Assembly: GCA_025355385.1 (NCBI GenBank)
Contig: JANXZS010000061.1
Location: forward strand, 1 to 53,961
From: Acidobacteriaceae bacterium
Lineage (GTDB): Bacteria > Acidobacteriota > Terriglobia > Terriglobales > Acidobacteriaceae
Reading direction: 5' to 3'
DNA: 53,961 bases
The notes under the pieces are model-generated. The model saw only the letters and a program-made list of their open reading frames with translations, did no database searches and had not been told where the DNA came from. Position 1 is the first letter of the stretch, and each line of letters starts with the position of its first letter. Shown here in pieces: positions 9,489 through 17,465 of this stretch. Both the position numbers and the translations under genes were made by a program.

Positions 9489-10835
9489 ATGCACGTAGTT
9501 GATCTAATTCGAAAGAAGCGCGACGGGCTAGAACTTACCGCCGATGAAATAGAGTTCCTGGTACTCGGAGCGGCCGATGAAAGCCTGCCGCTGGAGCAGT
9601 TATCGGCATGGCTGATGGCTGTATGGCTACGCGGTCTGTCTCTCGAGGAGCTCAAGGCGATGACGCAGGCAATGCGCTTCTCCGGCGATGTCTTCAGTAC
9701 TTCGACCCTCGGCAAGCGCGTCGTCGATAAGCACTCCACAGGCGGAGTAGGCGACAAAACCTCTTTCCTGGTCGCTCCCATCGCGGCGGCGGCGGGCCTG
9801 GCCGTCCCAATGATCAGCGGACGTGCGCTCGGCCATACTGGTGGCACCCTGGATAAGATCGAATCGATTCCGAGCTATCAGACTCAACTGTCGCTGGCGG
9901 AATTCCGTAGCATCATTGATCGTACAGGAGTAAGCATCATTGGCCAGACCCGGAACCTGGTGCCGGCGGACCGTGTTCTTTACGCGTTGCGCGATCGCAC
10001 CGCGACGGTCGAGAGTCCCGACCTGATCTGCGCTTCCATCATGAGCAAGAAGCTCGCGGCAGGACTGAACGCCTTGGTGCTCGATGTTAAGACTGGTTCG
10101 GGAGCGTTCATCCAGCGGGAGGAAGCTGGGCTTCACCTGGCCTGCCTGATGGTTCAGACCGGCGAGGCGGCCGGCACGCGCACGGTTGCATTGCTCAGCG
10201 GAATGGAAGAGCCCCTTGGCCGCGCGGCGGGTAACTGGATCGAGGTGGCCGAAGCAATCGAGTTGCTTCATGGAAAGCGCAACCCGCTGACCGAAGATCT
10301 GCGCGAGCTGTCTCTAACGCTTGCCGGATGGATGATCTACCTCGGTAACAAGGCGAAGTCCGCCGAGGGTGGACGCATCCTCGCCGAACAGTTAGTGAAA
10401 AGCGGAGCTGCATTCGATGTGTTTCGCGCCATGGTAAAAGCCCACGGCGGAGATCTTGAGTGCATCGATAATCCGTCGACGTTCCACAGACCCGGCGCAT
10501 CGCGGAAATTCGTCGCGTCACGCGCAGGTGTAATTTCGGGTATGGACTGCGCCCAGGTGGGATGGGCAGTGCAGCGCCTTGGCGCCGGGCGCGAGCGCGA
10601 GAGCGACTCTGTCGATCCCCATGCCGGCCTGTTCTTTCATGCGAAGTGTGGAAGTCCGATGCACGCGGGGCAGGCGATATGCACGATGTTTGCCGCCAGC
10701 GAGGATAAGCTGGACGAGCCCGAACGACTTTTACGCGCCGCAATTCGCATCGACGAAGCAGAACACAAAGCCCAGCCCCTGGTTCGTAGGATAATTACGA
10801 TCGAGAATGCCGCACAGTTTCTGAAACATGGGTAG
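9489..10835 (+). CDS. pdp: Pyrimidine-nucleoside (thymidine) phosphorylase
   Basis: Splits uridine, thymidine and deoxyuridine with phosphate to give the free base and (deoxy)ribose 1-phosphate. The 448-residue protein shows the family signature K81-H-S-T-G-G-V-G-D-K-T-S92 in the phosphate site, then S-G-R-A-L-G-H-T-G-G-T-L-D-K and the S-I-M-S-K-K-L-A-A-G block. The N-terminal V-D-L-I-R-K-K-R-D-G is typical of this class. Wording around the signature is closer to the Bacillus Pdp group than to E. coli DeoA, so substrate preference is left open. It lies 66 bases after cdd and would act on the deaminase product. Confidence 0.94.
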   Translation: MHVVDLIRKKRDGLELTADEIEFLVLGAADESLPLEQLSAWLMAVWLRGLSLEELKAMTQAMRFSGDVFSTSTLGKRVVDKHSTGGVGDKTSFLVAPIAAAAGLAVPMISGRALGHTGGTLDKIESIPSYQTQLSLAEFRSIIDRTGVSIIGQTRNLVPADRVLYALRDRTATVESPDLICASIMSKKLAAGLNALVLDVKTGSGAFIQREEAGLHLACLMVQTGEAAGTRTVALLSGMEEPLGRAAGNWIEVAEAIELLHGKRNPLTEDLRELSLTLAGWMIYLGNKAKSAEGGRILAEQLVKSGAAFDVFRAMVKAHGGDLECIDNPSTFHRPGASRKFVASRAGVISGMDCAQVGWAVQRLGAGRERESDSVDPHAGLFFHAKCGSPMHAGQAICTMFAASEDKLDEPERLLRAAIRIDEAEHKAQPLVRRIITIENAAQFLKHG

Positions 10836-10911
10836 AGCAATTTCAAGCCAAGATTCGGTGGAATGAGAGCCCCTCGACTCGTTCGGAGACGTGGGTGGAG
10901 AGGAGAACGAG

Positions 10912-12150
10912 TTGGGACGATTTACGGGCATCCTGGGATTGCTGACCATGTTGCTGCTGGCTTGGGTATTCTCCACAAATCGGCGTGCCATCCGCTGGCG
11001 CACCGTGGCCTGGGGTCTCGGTCTTCAGATCCTGTTCGCCATCCTGGTATTGCGTTTTGCGGCGGGCCAAAGGTTGCTGGCAAAGGCTGGTACTGCGGTC
11101 AACCATCTACTGGCATACGCATTTGCCGGCTCGGAGATGGTCTTTGGTGAGCTGGGGCGACAGCACTCGAACTTCGGATTGATCTTTGCGTTTCAAGTGC
11201 TGCCAACGATTATCTTCATCTCGGCATTGTTCGCTGTCCTTTACCACATCGGCGTAATGCAGATCGTGATTCGATTCTTCGCGTGGCTGATGCAGGCGAC
11301 GATGAAGGTGAGTGGGGCCGAGAGTTTGAATGTGGCTGCCAGTGTCTTCATGGGACAGACAGAAGCTCCATTGACTATTCGGCCTTTTCTTCCGGGTGCG
11401 ACAAGCTCAGAGTTGATGACCATCATGACCAGCGGAATGGCGCACGTCTCCGGTGGCATCATGGCTGCCTACATTTTGTATGGAATCGAAGCACAACACC
11501 TGCTGGCGGCCGTTATCATGACCGCCCCCGGCACCATCGTCATCGCAAAAATGCTGGTACCAGAAACGGAAGTTTCGGCAACCGCAGGCAGGGTGGTTAT
11601 GCCACAAAGCGCCGAGCATAAGGATGAAAATTTGCTTGGATCCATTGCCCGCGCGACCATCGACGGTGGACAACTTGCATTCAATGTCGCCATTATGTTG
11701 ATCGCCTTTCTCGCGCTGGTGGCGCTGGTGAATGGCCTGCTCGGCGGCATACACAACTGGCTCGGCTGGCACCGCATCCCCTTTCCTTCCTCGCTGAATG
11801 AAATTCTCGGATTTCTGTTCGCGCCGATTGCCTGGCTCATCGGCGTTCCCTGGCACAGCGCAAGACTGGTCGGAAATCTGCTAGGCACGCGTATGGTGAT
11901 GAACGAACTCGTGGCTTATTCCATGCTCGGGGCTCAAAAAGCAACTCTCGACTTCCGCTCTTTTACCATTGCCACCTTCGCGCTGTGCGGCTTTGCGAAT
12001 TTCAGCTCGATCGGCATGCAGATTGGCGGCATCGGCGCACTCGCACCCACCCGGTGCAACGAACTCGCCAAGCTGGGCCTGCGGGCTATGCTGGCTGGCA
12101 CCATGGCTAACCTGATGTCCGCCTCGATCGTCGGCGTGCTAATGCGGTAA
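10912..12150 (+). CDS. nupC: NupC-type concentrative nucleoside transporter
   Basis: Inner-membrane nucleoside importer driven by an ion gradient (CNT family), 412 residues. The N terminus G-I-L-G-L-L-T-M followed by S-T-N-R-R-A-I-R-W matches the first helix of NupC proteins. Later blocks include M-G-Q-T-E-A-P-L, G-M-A-H-V-S-G-G-I-M and C-G-F-A-N-F-S-S-I-G, which carry the family's nucleoside-binding residues. A GTG at 10891 is in frame, but the strong ribosome site GGAGAGGAG ends six bases before the TTG at 10912. The TTG also gives the family's usual N terminus, so I chose it. It supplies substrate to pdp, punA and udk. Confidence 0.93.
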   Translation: MGRFTGILGLLTMLLLAWVFSTNRRAIRWRTVAWGLGLQILFAILVLRFAAGQRLLAKAGTAVNHLLAYAFAGSEMVFGELGRQHSNFGLIFAFQVLPTIIFISALFAVLYHIGVMQIVIRFFAWLMQATMKVSGAESLNVAASVFMGQTEAPLTIRPFLPGATSSELMTIMTSGMAHVSGGIMAAYILYGIEAQHLLAAVIMTAPGTIVIAKMLVPETEVSATAGRVVMPQSAEHKDENLLGSIARATIDGGQLAFNVAIMLIAFLALVALVNGLLGGIHNWLGWHRIPFPSSLNEILGFLFAPIAWLIGVPWHSARLVGNLLGTRMVMNELVAYSMLGAQKATLDFRSFTIATFALCGFANFSSIGMQIGGIGALAPTRCNELAKLGLRAMLAGTMANLMSASIVGVLMR

Positions 12151-12177
12151 GGGACAAGGACCTAGGAAAGGGGAGTT

Positions 12178-13050
12178 GTGAAAAAGGGATTATTTGAACG
12201 CGCCACCGAGGCCTCAGAGTTCGTCCGCGAGCGAAGCAGTACCCATCCGAAAATCGCGATAGTACTTGGCTCCGGCCTAGGCGCGGTTGCGGAACAGGTC
12301 GAAGACTCGCTGGCAATTCCCTACGCTGAGATTCCGCACTTTCCGCATTCCACCGTAGAAGGCCACAGCGGGAGGCTGGTCATGGGCACGTTGCGCGGAG
12401 TAGCCGTCGTGGTGATGCAGGGCAGAGTTCATGGGTATGAGGGCTACAGTCCCGAACATGTCGCGTTTCCCCTGCGCGTATTGGGACGTCTTGGTATCGA
12501 CATAGTAATAGTTACAAATGCAGCCGGTGCTATCCGCCTCGATCTCGAGCAGGGGCAACTCGTGCTCATATCCGATCACATCAACTTCACTGGAAGCAAT
12601 CCGCTCACCGGTCCCAATGATGACCGCTTTGGTCAACGCTTCTTCGACATGACCGATGCATATTCGGGGCGGTTGCGAACGCTGACCAAGAGCGCAGCGA
12701 AGATTGCTGGTTCCGACATGACGGAGGGCGTGTACATCTGCGTCCCGGGGCCAAGCTTTGAGACTCCCGCCGAGATCCGAGCGTTCCGTGCAATGGGAGC
12801 AGACCTCGTGGGAATGTCTACGGTACACGAGGTGATGGCGGCGCGACACATGGGTATTGAGGTGCTGGGCATTTCCTGCGTAACCAACATGGCCGCCGGC
12901 ATCCTCAAGCAGGAGATCAATCACAGAGAAGTAATGGAGACGGGGCTGCGCATACAACAGGGTCTCGGCAACCTGATCGCATCGCTTGTGCCCCAGATTC
13001 GGGTGCAGGATCGGGTGGAGGGTCGAGTCCATGACGAGGCATCTCACTGA
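12178..13050 (+). CDS. punA: Purine nucleoside phosphorylase (trimeric type)
   Basis: Cytoplasmic enzyme (290 residues) that splits inosine or guanosine with phosphate into base and ribose 1-phosphate. The phosphate-loop motif V-L-G-S32-G-L-G, then G-H63-S-G, Q-G-R-V-H-G-Y-E-G-Y (81-90), P-S-F-E195-T-P-A-E-I-R, G-M213-S-T and N237-M-A-A-G are all in place. These fit the trimeric PNP class. The GTG start follows GGAAAGGGGAG closely. The stop lies 27 bases after nupC's end plus the gene length, with udk directly downstream, which supports one salvage operon. Confidence 0.94.
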   Translation: MKKGLFERATEASEFVRERSSTHPKIAIVLGSGLGAVAEQVEDSLAIPYAEIPHFPHSTVEGHSGRLVMGTLRGVAVVVMQGRVHGYEGYSPEHVAFPLRVLGRLGIDIVIVTNAAGAIRLDLEQGQLVLISDHINFTGSNPLTGPNDDRFGQRFFDMTDAYSGRLRTLTKSAAKIAGSDMTEGVYICVPGPSFETPAEIRAFRAMGADLVGMSTVHEVMAARHMGIEVLGISCVTNMAAGILKQEINHREVMETGLRIQQGLGNLIASLVPQIRVQDRVEGRVHDEASH

Positions 13051-13094
13051 GACCATACCTGCCAGATTCCAGCCAGCAGACCACGCGGCCCGTA

Positions 13095-13718
13095 GTGATC
13101 GGCATTGCGGGTTGTTCCGGCTCAGGCAAAACTACGCTTGCCCTTGAACTTGTGCGGGAATTTCGCGGAACCCACTTCCCGCTCGACCATTACTACCGCG
13201 ATCTCAGACACCTGGCTTTTGATCAGCGCTGTAAAAAGGACTTCGATCATCCCAACACACTCGAATCCCAGCTGATAGCCGCTCACGTTGCCGAGTTAGC
13301 CGCTGGGCGCGGCATCGACCGCCCCGTTTATGACTTCGCTACGCACACGCGAATCCATCACCAGACTGAACACATCTTGCCCGGCCCCATGGTCCTGGTA
13401 GATGGCATCTTCGCTCTGCACTACGACGCACTTCGGCCTCTCTAAAATTTGCGTGTCTATGTGGACGCACCCGACGACCTTTGCTACCAGCGCAGACTGG
13501 CGCGCGACGTGCGCGAACGTGGTCGCACACCCCAATCCGTGGCGGCACAATATGCCAGCACGGTTCGTCCCATGGCGGAAATGTTTGTGCGGCCTTCCGC
13601 AAAGTATGCCGACATCATCGTGGATGGCAGCAAGTCTTTGGACTGGTCGGTCGAGCAGGTCATCTCACAGCTTGTGCAACAAAACTTGATGTCTCGCATC
13701 AACCCGACTCTCGGATAG
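13095..13718 (+). pseudogene. udk: Uridine kinase gene interrupted by an in-frame TAA
   Basis: Uridine/cytidine kinase would phosphorylate salvaged nucleosides to UMP and CMP. The frame from GTG 13095 has the P-loop G-C-S-G-S-G-K12-T, the D-H-Y-Y-R-D-L substrate motif, and V-L-V-D-G-I-F-A-L-H. It then meets TAA at 13443-13445, after L-R-P-L. Reading continues in the same frame with N-L-R-V-Y-V-D-A-P-D-D and the lid Q-R-R-L-A-R-D, ending normally at 13718. No base is gained or lost, so one substitution (for example TTA to TAA) explains it. Both halves are otherwise well conserved. It may be a recent pseudogene, a readthrough site or a sequence error. An in-frame CTG overlapping the punA stop could start translation earlier. 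Confidence 0.88.
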
Positions 13719-13814
13719 CCCTCTTTCCATCCCAGCAAACGCAACCTTTGCTTTTCCCGCTATGCACCGGCCGGCTTCAGTAGAGTCAAGGAGTGGATTG
13801 CGAAGGAGATGGCG

Positions 13815-14555
13815 ATGGACGAGCAGATATACGTGGTGCTGGGTGCTTACGGTGGCGTGGGTATGGAACTGGCGCGTCGGCTGGCCGCCAAAGGCGCAAA
13901 GCTCATGCTGGTGGGCCGCGACGATTCCCGGCTTCACGCCCTGGCTTTGGAACTGGGGGCAGCCTTCGCGCACGCCGACGCTACCGTCAGCCAACAGGTC
14001 GAAGCAGCCATTGCAGCGGCAGCCGAAAAGTTCGGCGGCATCTCGGGGATCGCGAATTGTTTTGGATCGCTGCTGCTAAAGCCCGCTCATTTGACCACAG
14101 ACGAAGAGCTGGAGCAGACCTTGGCCATCAATCTCAAGAGCGCGTTCGCGACGGTGCGCGCCGCTGCCCGGAATATCAAAAAGGATGGCAGCATCGTGCT
14201 CGTATCCAGCGCAGCAGCGCGATTGGGGATGGCGAATCACGAAGCAATTGCTGCAGCCAAGGCTGGAATCCAGGGGCTTGCGCTTGCGGCAGCGGCTACC
14301 TATGCGAATCGCAATCTCCGTTTCAACTGTGTCGCGCCCGGCTTGACGCGCACGCCGCTAACCGAAAAAATCACGGGCAACGAAGTCGTCGCCAAAGGTT
14401 CGCTTGCCATGCATGCGCTGGGCCGCTTCGGCGAACCGGCCGATGTGGCCTCAGCGATTGAATGGCTGCTCGACCCACGACAGCACTGGATCACAGGGCA
14501 GATAATAGGAGTTGATGGCGGCCTGTCCACGGTGCGAGCCCGTAACGCCGGCTAG
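13815..14555 (+). CDS. Short-chain dehydrogenase/reductase family protein, atypical active site
   Basis: Rossmann-fold SDR of about 246 residues. It has the nucleotide motif G-A-Y-G-G-V-G, the N-L-K motif, V-S-S-A-A-A, and the family's C-terminal P-G-L-T-R-T-P and D-G-G blocks. Counting from the upstream ATG at 13809, the catalytic Ser (134) and Lys (151) are kept. The position four before Lys151, normally Tyr, is Ile147, in the stretch N-H-E-A-I-A-A-A-K. The usual Y-x-x-x-K motif is therefore missing, although His144 and Glu145 are near. The ribosome site AAGGAG abuts the ATG at 13809, so the ATG at 13815 is the likelier start. Substrate is unknown. Confidence 0.85.
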   Translation: MDEQIYVVLGAYGGVGMELARRLAAKGAKLMLVGRDDSRLHALALELGAAFAHADATVSQQVEAAIAAAAEKFGGISGIANCFGSLLLKPAHLTTDEELEQTLAINLKSAFATVRAAARNIKKDGSIVLVSSAAARLGMANHEAIAAAKAGIQGLALAAAATYANRNLRFNCVAPGLTRTPLTEKITGNEVVAKGSLAMHALGRFGEPADVASAIEWLLDPRQHWITGQIIGVDGGLSTVRARNAG

Positions 14556-14583
14556 CCCCTCGAAGACACAAGGAGCGGCACCC

Positions 14584-14904
14584 ATGAAAAACTTCCTCAT
14601 CGCATCTGTACTCGTTCTGAGCATAGCTAATGTGGCTTCTGCATCAGCGAAACCGAAGCCGAAGGTTTCACAAGGTGATGCGCAGGCGATTGCGCTCAAG
14701 CAGGCTCCCGGCAAGGTAAAGAGTTCAGAATTAGAGAGGGAGCATAAACGCTGGATCTATTCCTTCGACATCCAGACAAGCACGGGCGTTCACGAAGTGA
14801 ATGTGGATGCGAATACAGGCGCGGTGGTTGAGAATAGGGTCGAGTCGGCGGCAGATGAGGCGAAGGAAAAGAAGTCCGACGCAGGCGCTGGCACAAAGCG
14901 GTGA
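14584..14904 (+). CDS. Secreted PepSY-domain protein
   Basis: Small exported protein of 106 residues. Residues 1-22 form a signal peptide with a hydrophobic core and an A-S-A type cleavage region. The rest matches the PepSY pattern: G-D-A-Q-A-I-A-L, then W-I-Y-S-F-D-I, V-H-E-V-N-V-D-A-N-T-G-A-V-V. In this family such domains are found alone or on M4 peptidases and are thought to modulate proteases or bind small partners. The tail is charged and rich in Lys, Asp and Ala. AAGGAG lies eight bases before the ATG. It is convergent with the S1/P1-type nuclease, and no operon partner is evident. Confidence 0.85.
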   Translation: MKNFLIASVLVLSIANVASASAKPKPKVSQGDAQAIALKQAPGKVKSSELEREHKRWIYSFDIQTSTGVHEVNVDANTGAVVENRVESAADEAKEKKSDAGAGTKR

Positions 14905-15020
14905 AGGAAAGTGGGACACCGATCGCCGCGCCTGTAAGGCTGAAGAGTGGCCGCTCCTAGCGGAGTGCCCGCGTCGTAGCAGCAGGCGCAATGTTCTAGT
15001 TGGAGCCTTGCCGCATTGGC

Positions 15021-15962
15021 TCATTTTCTTGACGGATGCCAATCCGGCACTGGTTTCGCGCTCTCTACCCACGCGGTGTAGATCATGTCGCGAAGCATGC
15101 TCGCTCCAGCGGCGAGACGTCCGGCGGTAAACTCCCGGGACTCGGCCGAACCGGCACCCTGAAAGCCATGCAGCTTCTCGAGTTGATAGACACGCTCAAT
15201 CTGCGTTCCAGACTGGCGCAGGTAGGCGACGTAATCCACAAAAGGATCCATCATCAAGCGTGGCGCTGTGATCAGCGGAGCAACGGCAGAATCTTTGATG
15301 TTCTTCATCACAAACGTCGACTCAAACTGCGAGTGGATGCCGTGCTGGGTGGTGTAGCCGTTGGGATTTTCTTTTGCCACCCAACCGTCGTAGTTGACGG
15401 TCACGTGCAGCGGCATCGCGCCATCCGCCACATAGTGACCTAACCATCCGGCATAGAAAAGAATCGCCGATTCGACCGATTTCACTTCCTTGTGGTCTGC
15501 TAACGTCATCCGGTACTCGCGCATCGCGGCCTTCATGCGCTCGTAGACCTCGGCGGTGACGTAGGGCTGTAGTCCCACCTTTTCCGGTCTCAGGTTCAGC
15601 TCCGGGTGTGCCGCCTGGGCCATCGCGAGCGCGGCGATATATTCAAATCGCTTGCGCGGCAGAGTACCGACCACGTCGGCCAGTTCCAGGTCGATGAAGT
15701 GTTCCGGAGCCTGCGCGGCATTCAACTCCGGCTCAGCCGGCGAACGCCAGCGATCGGGCTCCGGACCCAGATACTCGATCTCCAGCAGAGCTGCCGGGGT
15801 GCGAAAGAACGCAGGCATTTCTGCCGGCAATTTTTCCACAGCAAGCCGATTCACCATGCGGTGGCCATCGTTTCCCCAGGCAAACGAAGGCGGAACAGCA
15901 AGCAAGGGCAGCAGGATGGCGGCAGCAATCGTGCGCAACAGGGCGGGAGTATTTGAAATCAT
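15021..15962 (-). CDS. S1/P1-type nuclease (zinc phosphodiesterase family), exported
   Basis: Predicted exported zinc-dependent nuclease of about 313 residues. The signal peptide (1-28) ends in S-F-A, directly before Trp29. In the family the mature N-terminal Trp itself binds zinc. Metal-ligand motifs are W29-G-N-D-G-H34-R, H88-F-I-D91, H176-x3-D180-x5-H186 and H210-S-Q-F-E214. All fit S1/P1 nucleases, which act on single-stranded DNA or RNA and 3'-nucleotides. The frame is open up to 16013, but the ATG at 15962 gives a proper signal peptide directly. A role in scavenging nucleic acids would suit the nearby nucleoside-salvage genes. That link is inference. Confidence 0.88.
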   Translation of the reverse strand: MISNTPALLRTIAAAILLPLLAVPPSFAWGNDGHRMVNRLAVEKLPAEMPAFFRTPAALLEIEYLGPEPDRWRSPAEPELNAAQAPEHFIDLELADVVGTLPRKRFEYIAALAMAQAAHPELNLRPEKVGLQPYVTAEVYERMKAAMREYRMTLADHKEVKSVESAILFYAGWLGHYVADGAMPLHVTVNYDGWVAKENPNGYTTQHGIHSQFESTFVMKNIKDSAVAPLITAPRLMMDPFVDYVAYLRQSGTQIERVYQLEKLHGFQGAGSAESREFTAGRLAAGASMLRDMIYTAWVESAKPVPDWHPSRK

Positions 15963-16091
15963 GGCAAAGCGAGTATAGCCACTGCACCCGGCCCCCACCT
16001 TGAGCACCCCCACCGCTCTTGGCCTCAGGGCGCATAATTTACAGCGTTTTGGCCGGATGCCTGATCCAGCTTTGGTACTCTTACAATTGCC

Positions 16092-17153
16092 ATGCTAACG
16101 AAAAAAGAACTCCTCACCAATCCTGTCCAGCACATCGACATCAAACAGTACAACGTGGTTGCCTTGGTCGATGCCATGCAATCCATGGCCTACAGCTCCC
16201 GCGACCTCGCCCGTGCGGCCTCCATTTACGAACGCATGCTGCGCGATCACGATTGCGGCGTCATCCTGTGCCTGGCAGGATCGCTGGTAAGCGCTGGCCT
16301 GAAGCAGATCTTTGTCGATCTGGTGCGCAACAACATGGTGGACGCTATCGTCTCCACCGGCGCAAACATTGTCGATCAGGATTTTTTCGAGGCGCTTGGT
16401 TTCCGGCATTACATTGCCGATGAGCTCTACAAGCAAGGCACCGAGGATGGGACACTGCGCAAATTGATGATCGATCGCATCTACGACACGTTGATCGACG
16501 AGGAAGAGCTCCGTCTTTGTGACGAGACGACGGAGAAGATCGCCAACTCCCTCGATCCGCGACCGTACAGCTCCCGCGAATTCATCCGAGCCATGGGTGC
16601 CTACCTTGTGGCGGAGGGCAAGACACCGGAAAGAGGTGGCGTCGACTCTATCGTCCTCGCTGCCTACCAGAAGGATGTGCCAATCTTCTGCCCGGCCTTC
16701 AGTGACTGTTCCGCGGGGTTCGGGCTAGTGGCACACCAGCATGCGCGTCAGAACAAGCCGAGGGTTTCGATCGACTCAGCCAAGGATTTTTACGAGATCA
16801 CGCAGCTGAAAATCGCCAACCCCACCACCGGTCTGCTGATGATCGGCGGCGGCGTACCCAAGAACTTTGCCCAGGACATCGTGGTGGCGGCTGAAATTCT
16901 GGGCAAGGACGCACCCATGCACAAATACGCGATCCAGATCACGGTTGCCGATGTCCGGGACGGAGCGCTCAGTTCCAGCACGTTGAAAGAAGCCAGTTCC
17001 TGGGGCAAGGTCGACACCACCTTCGAGCAGATGGTCTATAGCGAGGCGACTCTCGCCCTGCCCCTGATTGCGGGATACGTCTATCACAAGAATGCGCAAG
17101 CGGGCCGTCAGGAGCGCCACTGGGCCAACCTCTTGGAGCCTGTTACCGCGTAG
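16092..17153 (+). CDS. Deoxyhypusine synthase family protein
   Basis: NAD-dependent aminobutyl-transferase family protein of 353 residues. The motif S-S-W-G-K306-V matches the active-site lysine region of eukaryotic deoxyhypusine synthase. Other blocks include I-V-S-T-G-A-N, C-P-A-F-S-D, G-G-G-V-P-K-N-F and I-Q-I-T. In archaea and eukaryotes the enzyme modifies eIF5A with spermidine. Bacteria lack eIF5A, so the bacterial members are thought to act in polyamine chemistry such as homospermidine formation. The true reaction here is unknown. ATG 16092 follows A/T-rich TTACAATTG with no clear ribosome site, so leaderless translation is possible. It stands alone, with no other polyamine gene in the window. 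Confidence 0.85.
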   Translation: MLTKKELLTNPVQHIDIKQYNVVALVDAMQSMAYSSRDLARAASIYERMLRDHDCGVILCLAGSLVSAGLKQIFVDLVRNNMVDAIVSTGANIVDQDFFEALGFRHYIADELYKQGTEDGTLRKLMIDRIYDTLIDEEELRLCDETTEKIANSLDPRPYSSREFIRAMGAYLVAEGKTPERGGVDSIVLAAYQKDVPIFCPAFSDCSAGFGLVAHQHARQNKPRVSIDSAKDFYEITQLKIANPTTGLLMIGGGVPKNFAQDIVVAAEILGKDAPMHKYAIQITVADVRDGALSSSTLKEASSWGKVDTTFEQMVYSEATLALPLIAGYVYHKNAQAGRQERHWANLLEPVTA

Positions 17154-17355
17154 CGCACATTCCATAATTCTCCTCGGCCCGAAGCCGTAGAGGCGCAAAG
17201 TCTCTTCGGGGTTCGTCATGCCCCGACCATCGATTGCCGTCCTGTCAATCAGCCAGCGTCCACATGTGGCCTCTAGACCGCACTCTGAACCGTAGTCAGC
17301 AACGATTTGGCTATCCCACCCAAGAAATGCGTCGGGCATTTGGCGCAATGCACGC

Positions 17356-17361
17356 TATAAT
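17356..17361 (+). promoter_or_regulatory. Putative promoter -10 box for the hybrid kinase operon
   Basis: A perfect TATAAT lies 105 bases before the kinase ATG. No convincing -35 hexamer stands 16-18 bases upstream, so it may need an activator. The repeated GTTACC elements lie just downstream of the expected start point, where a repressor would block transcription. Confidence 0.4.
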
Positions 17362-17374
17362 CTGCGTTATTAGA

Positions 17375-17453
17375 CGGTAATGTTACCGACGTGCGTTACC
17401 TTGGGCCAAAAGTTGCTTAAGGGAGGGCCGGTCCCCGTCCGATTGGTAACGCA
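17375..17453. promoter_or_regulatory. Palindromic half-site cluster before the hybrid kinase (candidate operator)
   Basis: Two inverted repeats share one core. CGGTAA-TG-TTACCG spans 17375-17388. TGCGTTACC (17392-17400) pairs perfectly with GGTAACGCA (17445-17453) across 44 bases. GTTACC thus occurs at 17382 and 17395, 13 bases apart, and again inverted at 17445. The last arm ends 12 bases before the kinase ATG. The arrangement fits a DNA-binding dimer contacting several sites, or an RNA hairpin over the ribosome-binding region. No binding protein is identified. Confidence 0.45.
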
Positions 17454-17465
17454 GGAACGTAGACC

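Larger units (their letters stand above)
17154..17465 (+). other. Intergenic region between the DHS-like gene and the hybrid kinase
   Basis: No gene is seen in these 312 bases. The first part can fold in two mutually exclusive ways. CCCGAA (17178-17183) can pair with TTCGGG (17205-17210), or TCGGGG (17206-17211) can pair with CCCCGA (17220-17225). Either could end transcription of the upstream gene, but no run of T follows. The second part holds a good -10 box and a cluster of GTTACC/GGTAAC half-sites, listed separately. Confidence 0.5.
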
